DNA of 64,000 nucleotides from an uncultured Bacteroidales bacterium (GCA_902799355.1 CADCAG010000028.1:1-64000), one strand, 5' to 3'; shown: positions 24,706 through 35,312, counted from the stretch's first letter. Made by a program: numbers and translations. Notes: a model not told the origin generated them from the sequence alone.

Positions 24706-27700
24706 ATGAAACTAAACAATCGTAGTATTGCCTGCATGTTAGCAGCTGGAGCCCTGTGGCTGCCGGTAGCTGTGCAGTCGTCGGTTGCTGGCGTAATGGA
24801 AGTTACCAACGTACAGCAAACCACCAAGATTACAGGTACGGTGACAGATGGTAAGGAGCCTATTATAGGCGCCAGTGTCCGAGTAAAAGGAACAACCATA
24901 GGTTCCGTGACCGATTTGAATGGTCAGTTTACCCTTGATGTGAAACCCGGCACAGAGCTGTTGGTCAGCTATGTGGGTTACAAGGACGTTACCGTCAAGG
25001 CTGCCAACGGTATGACCGTCCTCTTAGAGGAAGAGAGTACCGCCCTCAGCGAGGTGGTGGTTACTGCCTTAGGTATCAAGCGCGACCGCAAGGCCCTGGG
25101 TTATGGTGTCTCTGAGGTGAAGGGTGAGGAGCTCACCAAGGCCAAGGAAACTAATGTTATCAACTCACTGTCTGGTAAGGTCGCCGGTCTCGTCGTTCAG
25201 AACACCGCTGGTGGTGCTGCCGGTTCTACCCGTGTGCTGCTGCGTGGTAACACCGAGATTGCCGGTAACAACCAGCCACTCTATGTCATCGATGGTGTGC
25301 CCTTGGATAATACCAACTTCGGTAGCGCAGGCACGGAAGGTGGCTACGACCTGGGTGACGGTATCTCAGCAATCAACCCCGATGATATTGAGAACATGAC
25401 GGTGCTGAAAGGTCCTGCTGCTTCTGCTTTGTATGGTAGCCGCGCCTCTCACGGTGTCATCCTGATCACCACCAAGAAGGCTGAGAAGGATAAGATTTCT
25501 TTGGAGTATAATGGTTCGCTGACCATCGATACACAGCTGGCTAAGTGGGACGACATCCAGGAAGTCTATGGTATGGGTTACAGTGGTGCCTATAGTCCTT
25601 CAGCAACCTCGGGTACCAACTCTAGCTGGGGTGCCAAGGCCGACAACCTCGATGTAAGATACTTTGATGGCGAGACTCGCCCGTTCTATATGTATCGCAA
25701 CAATGCCAGCGACTTCTTCCGTACTGGTCTGACCACTCAGAACACAGCTATTCTGAGCATTAACTCTGGTAAGACAGGTATTCGTTTCTCTGTTACCGAC
25801 ATGCGTAACAAGGACATCCTGCCTAACACGCACATGAGCCGTGACAACTTCAACCTGCGTGTCAACACCTCTGCCGGTCCTGTTGACCTGGACTTCACCG
25901 CCAACTACACCCGTGAGGATGTGAAGAACCGTCCTGCCCTGGGTGACTCGCAGAGCAACGTAGGTAAGAACCTGATGACGCTCGCTGGCACCTACAACCA
26001 GGCATGGCTGCAGAACTACCAGACGGCAGAAGGCGAATATGCCAACTGGAACGGTAACGACCAGTATAACAAGAACCCTTACTGGGATCTCTACAAGAAC
26101 GACAACACCACTGCTAAGGATGTGTTACGTTTCACTGCCAAGGCTATCTGGAACATCAATGACCACCTGAAGCTGCAGGGTACTGTAGGTACGGACATGA
26201 ACTTCATGACCTTCGATGACTATATCGCACGTACCACTCCAGGTAAACTGGCTGGTCAGCTGCAGAGCCAGAAGTTCAACAACCGCACACTGAATGCTGA
26301 GCTGTTGGCACTGTATAACAACACGTTTGGTGACTTCGACATCAATGCTACCCTGGGTGGAAACATCTTCAAGGTCAGCAACAAGACCGATATCTTCACA
26401 GGTATGGACCAGCAGATGAAGGACGTCGTAGCCATCATGAACTACGCCGAGCAGAGCATCCAGCAGAACACCTACAAAAAGCAGATCAACTCTATCTTCG
26501 GATCAGCCAGCGTAGGTTACTTGCACACCTATTACTTGGAGGCTACCCTGCGTGGTGACAAGTCATCAACACTGCCCGTCAACAACAATACCTATCTCTA
26601 CCCCTCATTCTCTGGTAGCGTAGTCTTCTCAGAGTGGATCAAGAACAAGAAGCTGATCAACTACGGTAAGGTCCGCGCTTCTTGGGCACAGGTAGGTAGC
26701 GATACCGACCCCTACCAGCTGGCGCTGACCTATTCGACAGCCAAGTACTCTTACGGTAACGGTAAGGTCATCGGTATGATTAACAACGATGTACAGCCCA
26801 ACAAGGATCTGAAGCCTACCCGTACCAACTCTTTCGAGCTCGGTCTGGAGATGAAGTTCTTCAATGGTCGTCTGGGTCTGGATATGACCTACTACAACCA
26901 GCTGTCAAAGGACCAGATTATCCGTCTGGCAACCTCGTCAACGTCTGGTTATAACTACCATCTGGTCAATGCCGGTGAGATTGAGAACAAGGGTATTGAG
27001 GTTGCTCTTAATGGCCGTGTATTCCAGTACAAGGACTTCGCATGGGATGCTGGTGTGAACTTCTCTAAGAATATTAATAAGGTGAAGTCGCTCGTTGACG
27101 GCATGAACTACTTCGAGATTGAGAAGGCTACCTGGTGTGGCGTCTCTGTAGGTGCTGAGGTAGGAGAGAACTATGGTTCTATCATCGGTAAGGACTTCAA
27201 GCGCACCGCTGACGGTCAGGTAATCATTAATGGTACGACAGGTCTGCCAGAGGTCAGCGAGACAACCCACACGCTGGGTAATGCTTCTTGGGACTGGACT
27301 GGTGGTTTCTACTCAACCTTTACTTATAAGAACTTCCGCCTCTCTGCAGGCTTCGACGTGAAGGTCGGTGCTGACATTTTCTCTATGTCTATGCGCTCAG
27401 CATATGCTACAGGTAAGGCTTCTGGCACACTGGAAGGTCGTGAGGAGTGGTATCGCTCTGAGGAGAACCGTAAGGCTGCCAACATGACTCTCGACGAGTG
27501 GCGTGCAGCAGGCAAGTGTGAGGGATATGTCGTACCAGGTGTCATTGACAATGGTGACGGTACCTACCGTAAGAACGACATCCCCGTGAACCCGGAGACC
27601 TACTGGAAGACAGCCTCTGAGAATGCTCCTTCTATGTTCATCTACGACAACTCTTATATCAAGTGCCGTGAGATTACCTTCGGCTATACCTTCCCCGAGA

Positions 27701-27885
27701 AGTGGCTGGGTAAGGTGGTGAAGAGCCTCAGCGTCAGCTTCGTTGCTCGTAACCCATTCATTGTCTGGAAGAGAATTCCTAATATCGACCCCGACTCAGG
27801 TTACAACACCTCTGGTCTCGGTCTTGAGTATGGTTCACTGCCCTCACGCCGCAGCTATGGTTTAAATGTTAACGTTAAATTCTAA
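24706..27885 (+). CDS. SusC-like TonB-dependent outer-membrane glycan transporter
   Basis: The product has 1059 residues. The ATG at 24706 is preferred because a signal peptide follows it; the open frame upstream crosses the promoter. Order: signal peptide, carboxypeptidase-D regulatory-like domain (about 40-120, TKITGTVTDGKEPIIGASVRVKG is its usual start), plug domain (LSEVVVTALGIKR, LYVIDGVPLDN), then a 22-strand-type barrel ending in an aromatic-rich strand with a C-terminal Phe. SusC proteins import oligosaccharides with TonB energy under a SusD lid. The SusD gene follows after 15 nt. Confidence 0.95.
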   Translation: MKLNNRSIACMLAAGALWLPVAVQSSVAGVMEVTNVQQTTKITGTVTDGKEPIIGASVRVKGTTIGSVTDLNGQFTLDVKPGTELLVSYVGYKDVTVKAANGMTVLLEEESTALSEVVVTALGIKRDRKALGYGVSEVKGEELTKAKETNVINSLSGKVAGLVVQNTAGGAAGSTRVLLRGNTEIAGNNQPLYVIDGVPLDNTNFGSAGTEGGYDLGDGISAINPDDIENMTVLKGPAASALYGSRASHGVILITTKKAEKDKISLEYNGSLTIDTQLAKWDDIQEVYGMGYSGAYSPSATSGTNSSWGAKADNLDVRYFDGETRPFYMYRNNASDFFRTGLTTQNTAILSINSGKTGIRFSVTDMRNKDILPNTHMSRDNFNLRVNTSAGPVDLDFTANYTREDVKNRPALGDSQSNVGKNLMTLAGTYNQAWLQNYQTAEGEYANWNGNDQYNKNPYWDLYKNDNTTAKDVLRFTAKAIWNINDHLKLQGTVGTDMNFMTFDDYIARTTPGKLAGQLQSQKFNNRTLNAELLALYNNTFGDFDINATLGGNIFKVSNKTDIFTGMDQQMKDVVAIMNYAEQSIQQNTYKKQINSIFGSASVGYLHTYYLEATLRGDKSSTLPVNNNTYLYPSFSGSVVFSEWIKNKKLINYGKVRASWAQVGSDTDPYQLALTYSTAKYSYGNGKVIGMINNDVQPNKDLKPTRTNSFELGLEMKFFNGRLGLDMTYYNQLSKDQIIRLATSSTSGYNYHLVNAGEIENKGIEVALNGRVFQYKDFAWDAGVNFSKNINKVKSLVDGMNYFEIEKATWCGVSVGAEVGENYGSIIGKDFKRTADGQVIINGTTGLPEVSETTHTLGNASWDWTGGFYSTFTYKNFRLSAGFDVKVGADIFSMSMRSAYATGKASGTLEGREEWYRSEENRKAANMTLDEWRAAGKCEGYVVPGVIDNGDGTYRKNDIPVNPETYWKTASENAPSMFIYDNSYIKCREITFGYTFPEKWLGKVVKSLSVSFVARNPFIVWKRIPNIDPDSGYNTSGLGLEYGSLPSRRSYGLNVNVKF

Positions 27886-27900
27886 TCGCATTTACGTAGT

Positions 27901-29616
27901 ATGAAAAAGATATATTTATTTCTGACCGTCGTAGCATTGACCTTCAGCGCTTGCAGCGACAGCTATATGGAAGAGGTGAACACCGACGACAGCAAGGCCG
28001 CCTCCATTGACCCCAGCGCACAGCTGACAACAGCCTTGCTGCAGACCTACGGTGACTTCGGTATGATGGACACCTACCGCAGCTATATCACGGGCTTCAC
28101 CCAGCACTTCGCTGGTGGTTGGAACGTGAGCAACTATGCCGGTGCCGTTCATGCTCAGGATGACCAGATGCGTCTGGTATGGGACCAGCTCTACGCTGTG
28201 TCTATCAAGAATATCGTTGATGCCATCGCTAACTCAACGGATAAGCCCAACACCAATGCTGCCCTGCGCATCCATCGTGTGTACCTGATGTCTCAGCTTA
28301 CTGATATCTATGGTGATATTCCATGTAAAGAGGCTGGTCTGGGCTTTGTACAGGGCATCAATAATCCTAAGTACGACACTCAGGAGGAGATCTATAACTT
28401 CTTCTTTGATGAACTTGCAGCATGTGTAGCACAGCTGGGTACCGGTAGCGACCGCATCGGTGGTGACGTTACCAGCCTGAATGGTGATCCTGCTGCTTGG
28501 AAATGCTATGCTAACTCTCTGCGCCTGCGCTATGCCATGCGCATCAGCGATGTAAACCCCACCAAGGCTCAGGAGGAGTTTGAGAAGGCACTGGTGGCTG
28601 ACGGTGGCTATATCCAGAGTGATGCCGACGACGCATACATCATCTATACTGACGGTCCTTTCACCCTATATGACGGTTCACGCGACCTCGACTTTCGTGT
28701 CAACGCACTCGGTGAGATCCTCTATGGTCAGGATCCTACATCGCCCACCTTCGTATGCTCTACCTTCTTCGACATCATGAAGAACAGCAACGATCCACGA
28801 CTCTATCGCATCTGCCGTCACTATATCAACACCAAGCGTGCCGAGACCAAGCCCGACCGTGAGTGGAATGTCGACGTGACCGATGAGGTAGTGGCTTATC
28901 TGGCTACTACTGGCGACTACACACCTTGTGTACCCGGTGCTGCCTGGTGGAGTGACTGGGTGAATGCTCCTGGCAACTCAGCGATTCCTACACTGGAGAA
29001 GCTGGTGAACGCATATCCTGAGGTAGGCTTCGACCAGAACAACTTCAACGCCCGCATGCTGCGTCCGTTCCTCTCTATCGACTTCGAGATGCCTGATCGT
29101 CCCGGTACACTCATCAACTATGCTGAGGTAGAGTTCCTGCTGGCTGAGGCCAAGGACAAGAACTGGAATGTTCCTGGTACGGTAAAAGAGCATTTCGACA
29201 ATGGTGTCAAGGCTTCGCTGGAGTGGCTGAACACCCACTATCTGCAGGCTGAAAAGAAGATGAGCGCTACAGAGATTGAGACCTTTGTGGCTTCTCAGGC
29301 TGCTGCACTGGCTGCTAACGCCAAAGAGGCTATCAACACACAGGCCTGGATACTGCACATGATGAACCCCGTAGAGGCATGGGCTAACCTGCGCCGCTCA
29401 GACTATCCTGTGATAGCTGACCGCACCAAGTTGGAAGTTCGTCCTGACTTCCCCACGGATGATGACAACCTGCAGACTCCTACCCGTCTGCGCTACCCCA
29501 TCCTGGAGAACCAGTATAACAGTGTCAACTATCAGGAGGCCCTCAGTCGCATGGGTGGCAAGGACGACTGGCATAAGCGCCTCTGGTGGGACTTGTACGA
29601 CATCAATGTGAAGTAA
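27901..29616 (+). CDS. SusD/RagB-family glycan-binding lipoprotein
   Basis: The product has 571 residues. The lipobox is TFSACSDS, and an acidic stretch just after it may act as a surface-export signal. Helical TPR-like segments (NAALRIHRVYLMSQLTDIYG, KCYANSLRLRYAMRIS) and the late EVEFLLAEA motif identify the SusD-like family, closest in style to SusD-like_2 (PF12771). It should sit as a lid on the adjacent SusC protein and capture oligosaccharides. Confidence 0.93.
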   Translation: MKKIYLFLTVVALTFSACSDSYMEEVNTDDSKAASIDPSAQLTTALLQTYGDFGMMDTYRSYITGFTQHFAGGWNVSNYAGAVHAQDDQMRLVWDQLYAVSIKNIVDAIANSTDKPNTNAALRIHRVYLMSQLTDIYGDIPCKEAGLGFVQGINNPKYDTQEEIYNFFFDELAACVAQLGTGSDRIGGDVTSLNGDPAAWKCYANSLRLRYAMRISDVNPTKAQEEFEKALVADGGYIQSDADDAYIIYTDGPFTLYDGSRDLDFRVNALGEILYGQDPTSPTFVCSTFFDIMKNSNDPRLYRICRHYINTKRAETKPDREWNVDVTDEVVAYLATTGDYTPCVPGAAWWSDWVNAPGNSAIPTLEKLVNAYPEVGFDQNNFNARMLRPFLSIDFEMPDRPGTLINYAEVEFLLAEAKDKNWNVPGTVKEHFDNGVKASLEWLNTHYLQAEKKMSATEIETFVASQAAALAANAKEAINTQAWILHMMNPVEAWANLRRSDYPVIADRTKLEVRPDFPTDDDNLQTPTRLRYPILENQYNSVNYQEALSRMGGKDDWHKRLWWDLYDINVK

Positions 29617-29646
29617 TAGACATATTAGATAATAATAAAAGATAGA

Positions 29647-30981
29647 ATGATTATGAAAATCAAGAATATATTCGCAGCTGGCCTTTTCTGCTGTCTAGCA
29701 GCAGTATTCACCGCCTGCTCCAGCGACGAAGACCCATTCTTCACAGCGTCGGAGAATGATGCACCGCGTATTCTGAATACCGACATTCCTGAGGGTAAGG
29801 GTGGCGAGCCTGGTGTTATTGCAAACATCGAGCGCACGGAGAACTTCACCTTTGAGGTGATGGTGACTCCCGTCAGTTATACCACCGTTACATGGTTCAT
29901 CGACGATGAACAGGTGGCTGAAGGTCTGAAAATCGACGTACCCGTACTGGCTGGCGACCACATCCTGAAGATTGTGGCTACCACGACCAAGGGTCTTTCT
30001 ACTTCTCGTACTTGCAAACTGACCGTTCGTCCTCTTGTAAGTGATCCCGAGTTGGCTACCGATGCCAAGTCTCGTTGGTTGACCATCGGAAGCACCAAGA
30101 CCATCGACTGTGCCAATGTGAGTAGCGTGGCTAAGGTCTTCATCGGTAAGACAGAGGCTACCAACGTATCTTATTCCAATAACCAGCTGACCTTCGACGT
30201 TCCTGCCATGGAGGAGGGTGTATACATGATTATCATCCAAGATGCAGAAGGTATGAAATATGGTTGTGGTACCGTCACAGTCAGCAACGACGAGTATGTA
30301 GACCCAGGTATCAAGGAAACTGTCGTATGGGAAGGCTCATTTGACGTTACGTGGGATACTCCTTTCAAGGAACTGCAAACAGAGATGATCAATCTTGTTG
30401 AGGCTGGTGCCGTTCTCCAAGTCTATGTAAGTGGTGAAGGTCAGGGTACCGCAGCTACCGCATGGTGGACCAACCTTGTAACTGGCGGTTCTGGCGATGA
30501 AGGTCGCGGTGATACGCCAATCAGTGGTGATATGGTATTAGAGTTCCCCATCAGTGAGTTGTCTATGCAGCTCTTGGCAGAGCAGGATGGCTTCTTCATG
30601 GTGGGTAATGGATACACGATTAAGAAAATCGTTGTAGTGTCCACAGCTCCTGGTGAAACCACATTGTGGGAAGGCTCATTTAATGTTACATGGGATACAC
30701 CTTTCAAAGGTCTGCAAACTGAACTGATTAACCACGTTCAGGCAGGTAGCACCCTTCGCGCTTATGTAAGTGGTGAAGGTCAGGGCACTGCAGCTACCGC
30801 ATGGTGGACCAACCTTGTAACTGGCGGTTCTGGCGATGAAGGTCGCGGTGATACGCCAATCAGTGGTGACATGGTATTAGAATTCCCCATCAGTGAGTTG
30901 TCTATGCAGCTCTTGGCAGAGCAGGACGGATTCTTCATGGTAGGCAATGGTTATACCCTTACCAAGATTACGGTAGAGTAA
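29647..30981 (+). CDS. surface glycan-binding lipoprotein with duplicated C-terminal module
   Basis: The product has 444 residues with lipobox FTACSSD. Residues about 40-215 look like two Ig-like/IPT domains. After about 220 come two almost identical modules of 113 residues, each with WEGSFxVTWDTPFK, GQGTAATAWWTNL and EFPISELSMQLLAEQDGFF. The Trp pair in each module could form a sugar platform. Position after SusC/SusD marks it as the SusE/F-like or SGBP component of the locus. It may start at the ATG at 29653. A strong terminator ends the operon. Confidence 0.82.
   Translation: MIMKIKNIFAAGLFCCLAAVFTACSSDEDPFFTASENDAPRILNTDIPEGKGGEPGVIANIERTENFTFEVMVTPVSYTTVTWFIDDEQVAEGLKIDVPVLAGDHILKIVATTTKGLSTSRTCKLTVRPLVSDPELATDAKSRWLTIGSTKTIDCANVSSVAKVFIGKTEATNVSYSNNQLTFDVPAMEEGVYMIIIQDAEGMKYGCGTVTVSNDEYVDPGIKETVVWEGSFDVTWDTPFKELQTEMINLVEAGAVLQVYVSGEGQGTAATAWWTNLVTGGSGDEGRGDTPISGDMVLEFPISELSMQLLAEQDGFFMVGNGYTIKKIVVVSTAPGETTLWEGSFNVTWDTPFKGLQTELINHVQAGSTLRAYVSGEGQGTAATAWWTNLVTGGSGDEGRGDTPISGDMVLEFPISELSMQLLAEQDGFFMVGNGYTLTKITVE
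30325..30978 (+). repeat. tandem duplication inside the glycan-binding protein gene, period 339 bp
   Basis: The segments from about 30325 and from about 30664 align at a 339-bp offset, which is 113 codons. The stretch 30427-30540 is almost identical to 30766-30879 at the base level, including third codon positions, so the duplication is recent or kept uniform by gene conversion. Confidence 0.85.
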
Positions 30982-31020
30982 CTGTTTCCCATAGGAAATC
31001 CTATTCGTACGATACATTCT

Positions 31021-31057
31021 CTTGGTTGTCTGCTTTCTGCGGACAGCCAAGTTTTTT
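31021..31057 (+). terminator. terminator of the SusC-SusD-SGBP operon
   Basis: A 13-bp stem (31021-31033 with 31039-31051, two G-U pairs, loop TTTCT) is followed by six T. Confidence 0.85.
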
Positions 31058-31092
31058 ATTTCTATTTGTTTGGCCATTTCGTGAAATTAGTT

Positions 31093-31100
31093 TATCTTTG
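31093..31100 (+). promoter_or_regulatory. -7 box of the PAP2 gene
   Basis: TATCTTTG fits the consensus and puts the transcript start near 31106, which rules out the in-frame ATG at 31066 and supports 31123. Confidence 0.55.
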
Positions 31101-31122
31101 TGGCGAAAAGTTATTTCATATC

Positions 31123-32919
31123 ATGAACATGGTTAAGATACAAAAGCTATGGCTTGTAGCAGCGTTGTTGTTCTGCTATGGAGCGACTGAGGTGGAAGCC
31201 ACCGAGATAGAGACGCCGGAATGTTACAAGTTGGAAGTGCCAGAGCCCGACTTCGATTTGACCAAGAAGCCCGACGTCAATTTCGCCAAGAGACTAGACT
31301 TCGATTTCTTTAAGTCGAAGACCAACAAGGGTGTCAAGGCCTACACGTTCATGGACGACATGACATTTGTGGGCGTACCTTTGTTTCTGGGTGGCTTGGC
31401 AGTGAAAGGTGACAAGGCGATGTTCCGTGTCAACAACAAAGCGGGCAAGAAGAATACGCAGCTGTTGACAGACTTTAAGACAGGTATTGATGACTATACC
31501 CAGTACTTCGGCCCAGCTATGGTGGTTGGTTTGAAACTCGGTGGTGTGGAAGGACGCAGCGACTGGCCCCGTCTGTTGGCCAGTGCAGGAATGTCGTATG
31601 CCATCATGGCTGCCTTAGTCAATGGCATCAAGTATACTGCTAAGGAGATGCGTCCTGATGGAAGTAGTGCCAACTCATGGCCTTCTGGTCATACGGCCAC
31701 GTCGTTTGTGGGTGCCACCCTGTTGCACAAGGAGTATGGCCTGACGCGTTCACCGTGGTATTCAGTAGCAGGCTATGGCGTAGCCACGGCTACAGGCGTG
31801 ATGCGTGTGTTGAACAACCGTCACTGGATAAGTGATGTGATGTCAGGTGCTGGTATTGGTATCTTGTCGACAGAGTTAGGCTATGCCATTGGTGACCTGC
31901 TCTTCAAGGAAAAGGGACTGTTACGTAATGATCTTTTGTTTGACAACGAGTCGCCTTCGTTCTTCGGCATTTCCATGGGTGTGGGACTGGGAGGCAAGTC
32001 CATAGACTTTGGTCTTAACGACTTGCAGAATAAAGAGAGGTATCAGGCCCTGCTCAATGATGTGGATATGGATGGCGAGGATGAACGCATTGAGTTTCGT
32101 GCTGCTACGGTGGTAGATGCCGAGGGTGCCTACTTCTTTAATAAATATATAGGTGTAGGCGGCCGCTTGCGTGTTCGTGCGATGTCGGCCAAAAGTTTTG
32201 GACAGTATAGTGATATTGCCACAGCGAACCCATCTGATGACTGGGCAGGGCTGTTAGGTACGGTATATAACGAGGCAGGCCAAGAATTAGACATGAATGC
32301 AGCCCAAGTAGGCGGTGCTCCTGTCACTAAGATGTATGGTACGGTGAAGAGTGACCACTTGGCGGAATTTACGGGAAGTATAGGCTTGTATTTCAACCTC
32401 CCCGTCACTCCACGATTGTCGTTAGGAACGAAGCTCCTGATAGGTCGTTCTTTTACCCAGGAACTGGATGTTGAAGGTCATGCAGAGGGCAATGTGAAGA
32501 ATGTTGACTATGAGCTGTATATCAAGAACGGCAAGATTTATGAAGATGCTGAGTTCGGGCGCTACTTTGCACTCGATGACCCTAAAGGCACAGGAGAGAC
32601 CTATAGTACAGATTGGGACTATGTGACGCTGGGTGCGAAGAGTTCTACAACCTATAGTACTGGCATCTCGCTGACCTATCGTTACAAGTCGAACTTCTCA
32701 TGGCGTATCTACTGCGACTACGACTATTCGGAGAAAGACTTCACGCTGACGGGCGACCCTTATAACTATATGAAGAGTGCGCTGTCCAAGAACACGTATG
32801 ATCTGGTGAACAACAGCCTCGTTTCGCCCTATGGTGCACTGCTTGACCCCATCGTGTATAAGAAGACCAAGAAGATGAATTTCTTTACCCTTGGACTATC
32901 ATTCATGGTAAGTCTGTAA
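31123..32919 (+). CDS. PAP2-family phosphatase with C-terminal outer-membrane-type barrel
   Basis: The product has 598 residues. A hydrophobic leader is followed by a PAP2 domain in residues about 110-270, with all three motifs: KYTAKEMRP, WPSGHTATSF and RVLNNRHWISD. This domain removes phosphate from lipids such as undecaprenyl pyrophosphate, phosphatidylglycerol phosphate or lipid A. The remaining 320 residues are beta-rich with alternating aromatic strands and end in FFTLGLSFMVSL, the look of an outer-membrane barrel. This is far longer than simple PAP2 enzymes (about 200-250). Substrate and final location are inference. Confidence 0.8.
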   Translation: MNMVKIQKLWLVAALLFCYGATEVEATEIETPECYKLEVPEPDFDLTKKPDVNFAKRLDFDFFKSKTNKGVKAYTFMDDMTFVGVPLFLGGLAVKGDKAMFRVNNKAGKKNTQLLTDFKTGIDDYTQYFGPAMVVGLKLGGVEGRSDWPRLLASAGMSYAIMAALVNGIKYTAKEMRPDGSSANSWPSGHTATSFVGATLLHKEYGLTRSPWYSVAGYGVATATGVMRVLNNRHWISDVMSGAGIGILSTELGYAIGDLLFKEKGLLRNDLLFDNESPSFFGISMGVGLGGKSIDFGLNDLQNKERYQALLNDVDMDGEDERIEFRAATVVDAEGAYFFNKYIGVGGRLRVRAMSAKSFGQYSDIATANPSDDWAGLLGTVYNEAGQELDMNAAQVGGAPVTKMYGTVKSDHLAEFTGSIGLYFNLPVTPRLSLGTKLLIGRSFTQELDVEGHAEGNVKNVDYELYIKNGKIYEDAEFGRYFALDDPKGTGETYSTDWDYVTLGAKSSTTYSTGISLTYRYKSNFSWRIYCDYDYSEKDFTLTGDPYNYMKSALSKNTYDLVNNSLVSPYGALLDPIVYKKTKKMNFFTLGLSFMVSL

Positions 32920-32940
32920 ACAGAACATATATATAATATA

Positions 32941-32974
32941 AGGAGGACTTCATCCGTGAAGCCCTCCTTTTGTT
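32941..32974 (+). terminator. terminator between the PAP2 and pnp genes
   Basis: AGGAGG and CTTCA (32941-32952, one mismatch between) pair with TGAAG and CCTCCT (32957-32968), followed by TTTTG. Confidence 0.75.
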
Positions 32975-32996
32975 ATGATGATTAGTCTTCTACTGA

Positions 32997-35267
32997 TTAG
33001 AAGTCCATCTTGTCCAGTGCGTCAGAGAAGTCCTTTGGCTCGTTGTTCTCTGCGGGAGCCTGATACTCGTCGTTACGCTCGCGACGCTCAGGACGCTGAC
33101 GGCGCTCACCACGCTCGTTGCGCTCAGGACGAGGACGACGTTCGCCACGCTCAGGACGCTCGGGGCGCTCACGACGGCGCTGCTGAGGCTCTACATAGTC
33201 AGCAGGCTTCTCAATGAGTACACGATGAGAGAGCTTGAACTTACCAGTCTTAGGATCGATCTCCAGAAGCTTCACCTGAATCTTGTCACCCTCCTTGATG
33301 CCAGCTTCCTCGACAGTCTCCAGACGCTTCCAGTCAATCTCAGAGATGTGGAGCAGTCCGTCCTTGCCAGGCATGAACTCTACGAAGCAGCCGTAAGGCA
33401 TGATGCTACGAACAGTACCCTCGTAAACCTCACCAATCTCGGGGATGGCAACGATGGCCTTGATCTTAGCGATAGCAGCGTCAATGCTCTCCTTGTTGGG
33501 AGCGCTAACCTGTACCTTACCAACACCGTCAGTCTCGTCGATAGTGATGGTAGCACCAGTATCCTCCTGCATCTGCTGGATGATCTTTCCGCCCGGGCCA
33601 ATAACAGCACCAATGAACTCCTTGGGAATATCGAAGGCCTCAATACGGGGAACCTGAGGCTTCAACTCTGCACGTGGCTCAGCGATGGTATCGGTGATGC
33701 ACTTCAAGATGTGCTCACGACCAGCCTTAGCCTGCATCAGAGCCTTCTCCAGAATGTCGAATGACAGACCGTCGCACTTGATATCCATCTGAGTAGCGGT
33801 CAGACCGTCCTTAGTACCAGTGGTCTTAAAGTCCATATCACCCAGGTGGTCCTCATCACCGAGGATGTCTGACAGTACAGCGTACTTGTCCTCACCAGGA
33901 TTCTTGATCAGACCCATAGCGATACCAGAAACGGGCTTCTTCATAGGAACACCAGCATCCATCAGTGCCAGCGTACCAGCGCAGACAGTAGCCATTGATG
34001 AAGAACCGTTAGACTCCATAATCTGAGATACCACACGAACGGTGTAAGGGAAGTCAGCAGGAATCATCTCCTTCAGACCACGCCATGCCAGGTGACCATG
34101 ACCAATCTCACGACGACCTACGCCACGTGAAGCCTTAGCCTCACCAGTACAGAAAGGAGGGAAGTTATAGTGCAGCAAGAAGCGCTGATAGCTCTTGTCG
34201 AGCACATCGTCAACGAGCTTCTCGTCGAGCTTGGTACCCAGGGTAACGGTGGTCAGAGACTGTGTCTCACCACGAGTGAAGATAGAACTTCCGTGAGGCA
34301 TGGGCAGCGGAGAAACCTCGCACCAGATAGGACGAATCTCGTCGGTCTTACGACCATCGAGACGGATACCCTCGTCGAGGATGCAACGGCGCATAGCGTC
34401 GCGCTCTACGTCGTGGTAGTAGCGGTCCATCATGGCATATTTCTCTTCCAAATCGTCCTCAGTCATGTCAGCATGCTCAGCAGCATACTTCTCCTTGAAG
34501 TCAGCGAGAATCTTCTCGAAGGCCTCAGCACGGGCGTGCTTCTCGAGGGCCTGCTTGGTAACGTCGTAAGCGGGCTGATAGAGCTCCTTGTTCATGCGCT
34601 CACGCAGCTCCTCGTCGTTGACCTCGTGGTCGTACTCGCGCTTTACATCCTTGCCGAGCTCCTTGCTCAGCTCAGCCTGCAGCTCACACATGGGCTTGAT
34701 AGCATCCATGGCAGCCTTCAAGGCACCGAGCAGATCCTGCTCTGATACTTCCTTCATCTCACCTTCTACCATCATGATGTTCTCGGCAGAGGCACCAACC
34801 ATGATGTCCATATCGGCCTCCTTCATCTGTTCGAAGGTAGGATCGATTACATACTCACCATTGATACGGGCTACGCGAACCTCAGAGATGGGGCACTCGA
34901 AGGGGATATCTGAACATGCCAGCGCTGCTGATGCTGCAAAACCTGCCAAAGCATCGGGCTGGTCAACACCATCGGCGCTGAACAGCATTACGTTGACATA
35001 AACTTCTGCGTGATAGTTAGAGGGGAACAGCGGACGGAGCACACGGTCAACCAGACGGCTCGTCAGAATCTCATTGTCAGAGGCTTTACCCTCGCGCTTG
35101 GTGAAACCGCCTGGAAAACGACCTGCAGCGGCATACTGCTCTCTGTAGTCAACCTGCAGAGGCATGAAATCTGTTCCGGGAACTGCATCTTTTGCGGCAC
35201 AAACAGTAGCCAGCAGTACAGTGTTGTTCATGCGGAGCATCACACTGCCATCGGCCTGCTTTGCCAC
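32997..35267 (-). CDS. pnp: polyribonucleotide nucleotidyltransferase (PNPase), N-terminus unusual
   Basis: PNPase degrades RNA 3' to 5' using phosphate. Two RNase PH domains, a KH domain ([17 protein letters not shown]) and an S1 domain ([20 protein letters not shown]) are complete and highly conserved. The last 60 residues are a disordered Arg/Glu/Pro-rich tail. The start is odd: Bacteroidota PNPases normally have about 20 residues before [10 protein letters not shown], and these are missing here. The frame upstream runs into a TACCTTTG promoter box without an ATG. Possible starts are GTG 35267 (given), TTG 35273 or ATG 35240. Either the 5' end has been deleted or the assembly is wrong there. 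Confidence 0.9.
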   Translation of the reverse strand: MAKQADGSVMLRMNNTVLLATVCAAKDAVPGTDFMPLQVDYREQYAAAGRFPGGFTKREGKASDNEILTSRLVDRVLRPLFPSNYHAEVYVNVMLFSADGVDQPDALAGFAASAALACSDIPFECPISEVRVARINGEYVIDPTFEQMKEADMDIMVGASAENIMMVEGEMKEVSEQDLLGALKAAMDAIKPMCELQAELSKELGKDVKREYDHEVNDEELRERMNKELYQPAYDVTKQALEKHARAEAFEKILADFKEKYAAEHADMTEDDLEEKYAMMDRYYHDVERDAMRRCILDEGIRLDGRKTDEIRPIWCEVSPLPMPHGSSIFTRGETQSLTTVTLGTKLDEKLVDDVLDKSYQRFLLHYNFPPFCTGEAKASRGVGRREIGHGHLAWRGLKEMIPADFPYTVRVVSQIMESNGSSSMATVCAGTLALMDAGVPMKKPVSGIAMGLIKNPGEDKYAVLSDILGDEDHLGDMDFKTTGTKDGLTATQMDIKCDGLSFDILEKALMQAKAGREHILKCITDTIAEPRAELKPQVPRIEAFDIPKEFIGAVIGPGGKIIQQMQEDTGATITIDETDGVGKVQVSAPNKESIDAAIAKIKAIVAIPEIGEVYEGTVRSIMPYGCFVEFMPGKDGLLHISEIDWKRLETVEEAGIKEGDKIQVKLLEIDPKTGKFKLSHRVLIEKPADYVEPQQRRRERPERPERGERRPRPERNERGERRQRPERRERNDEYQAPAENNEPKDFSDALDKMDF

Positions 35268-35312
35268 TTTCAAAAAAATAAAAAATGCTTGCAATCGTTT
35301 GCAAATTGGGCA

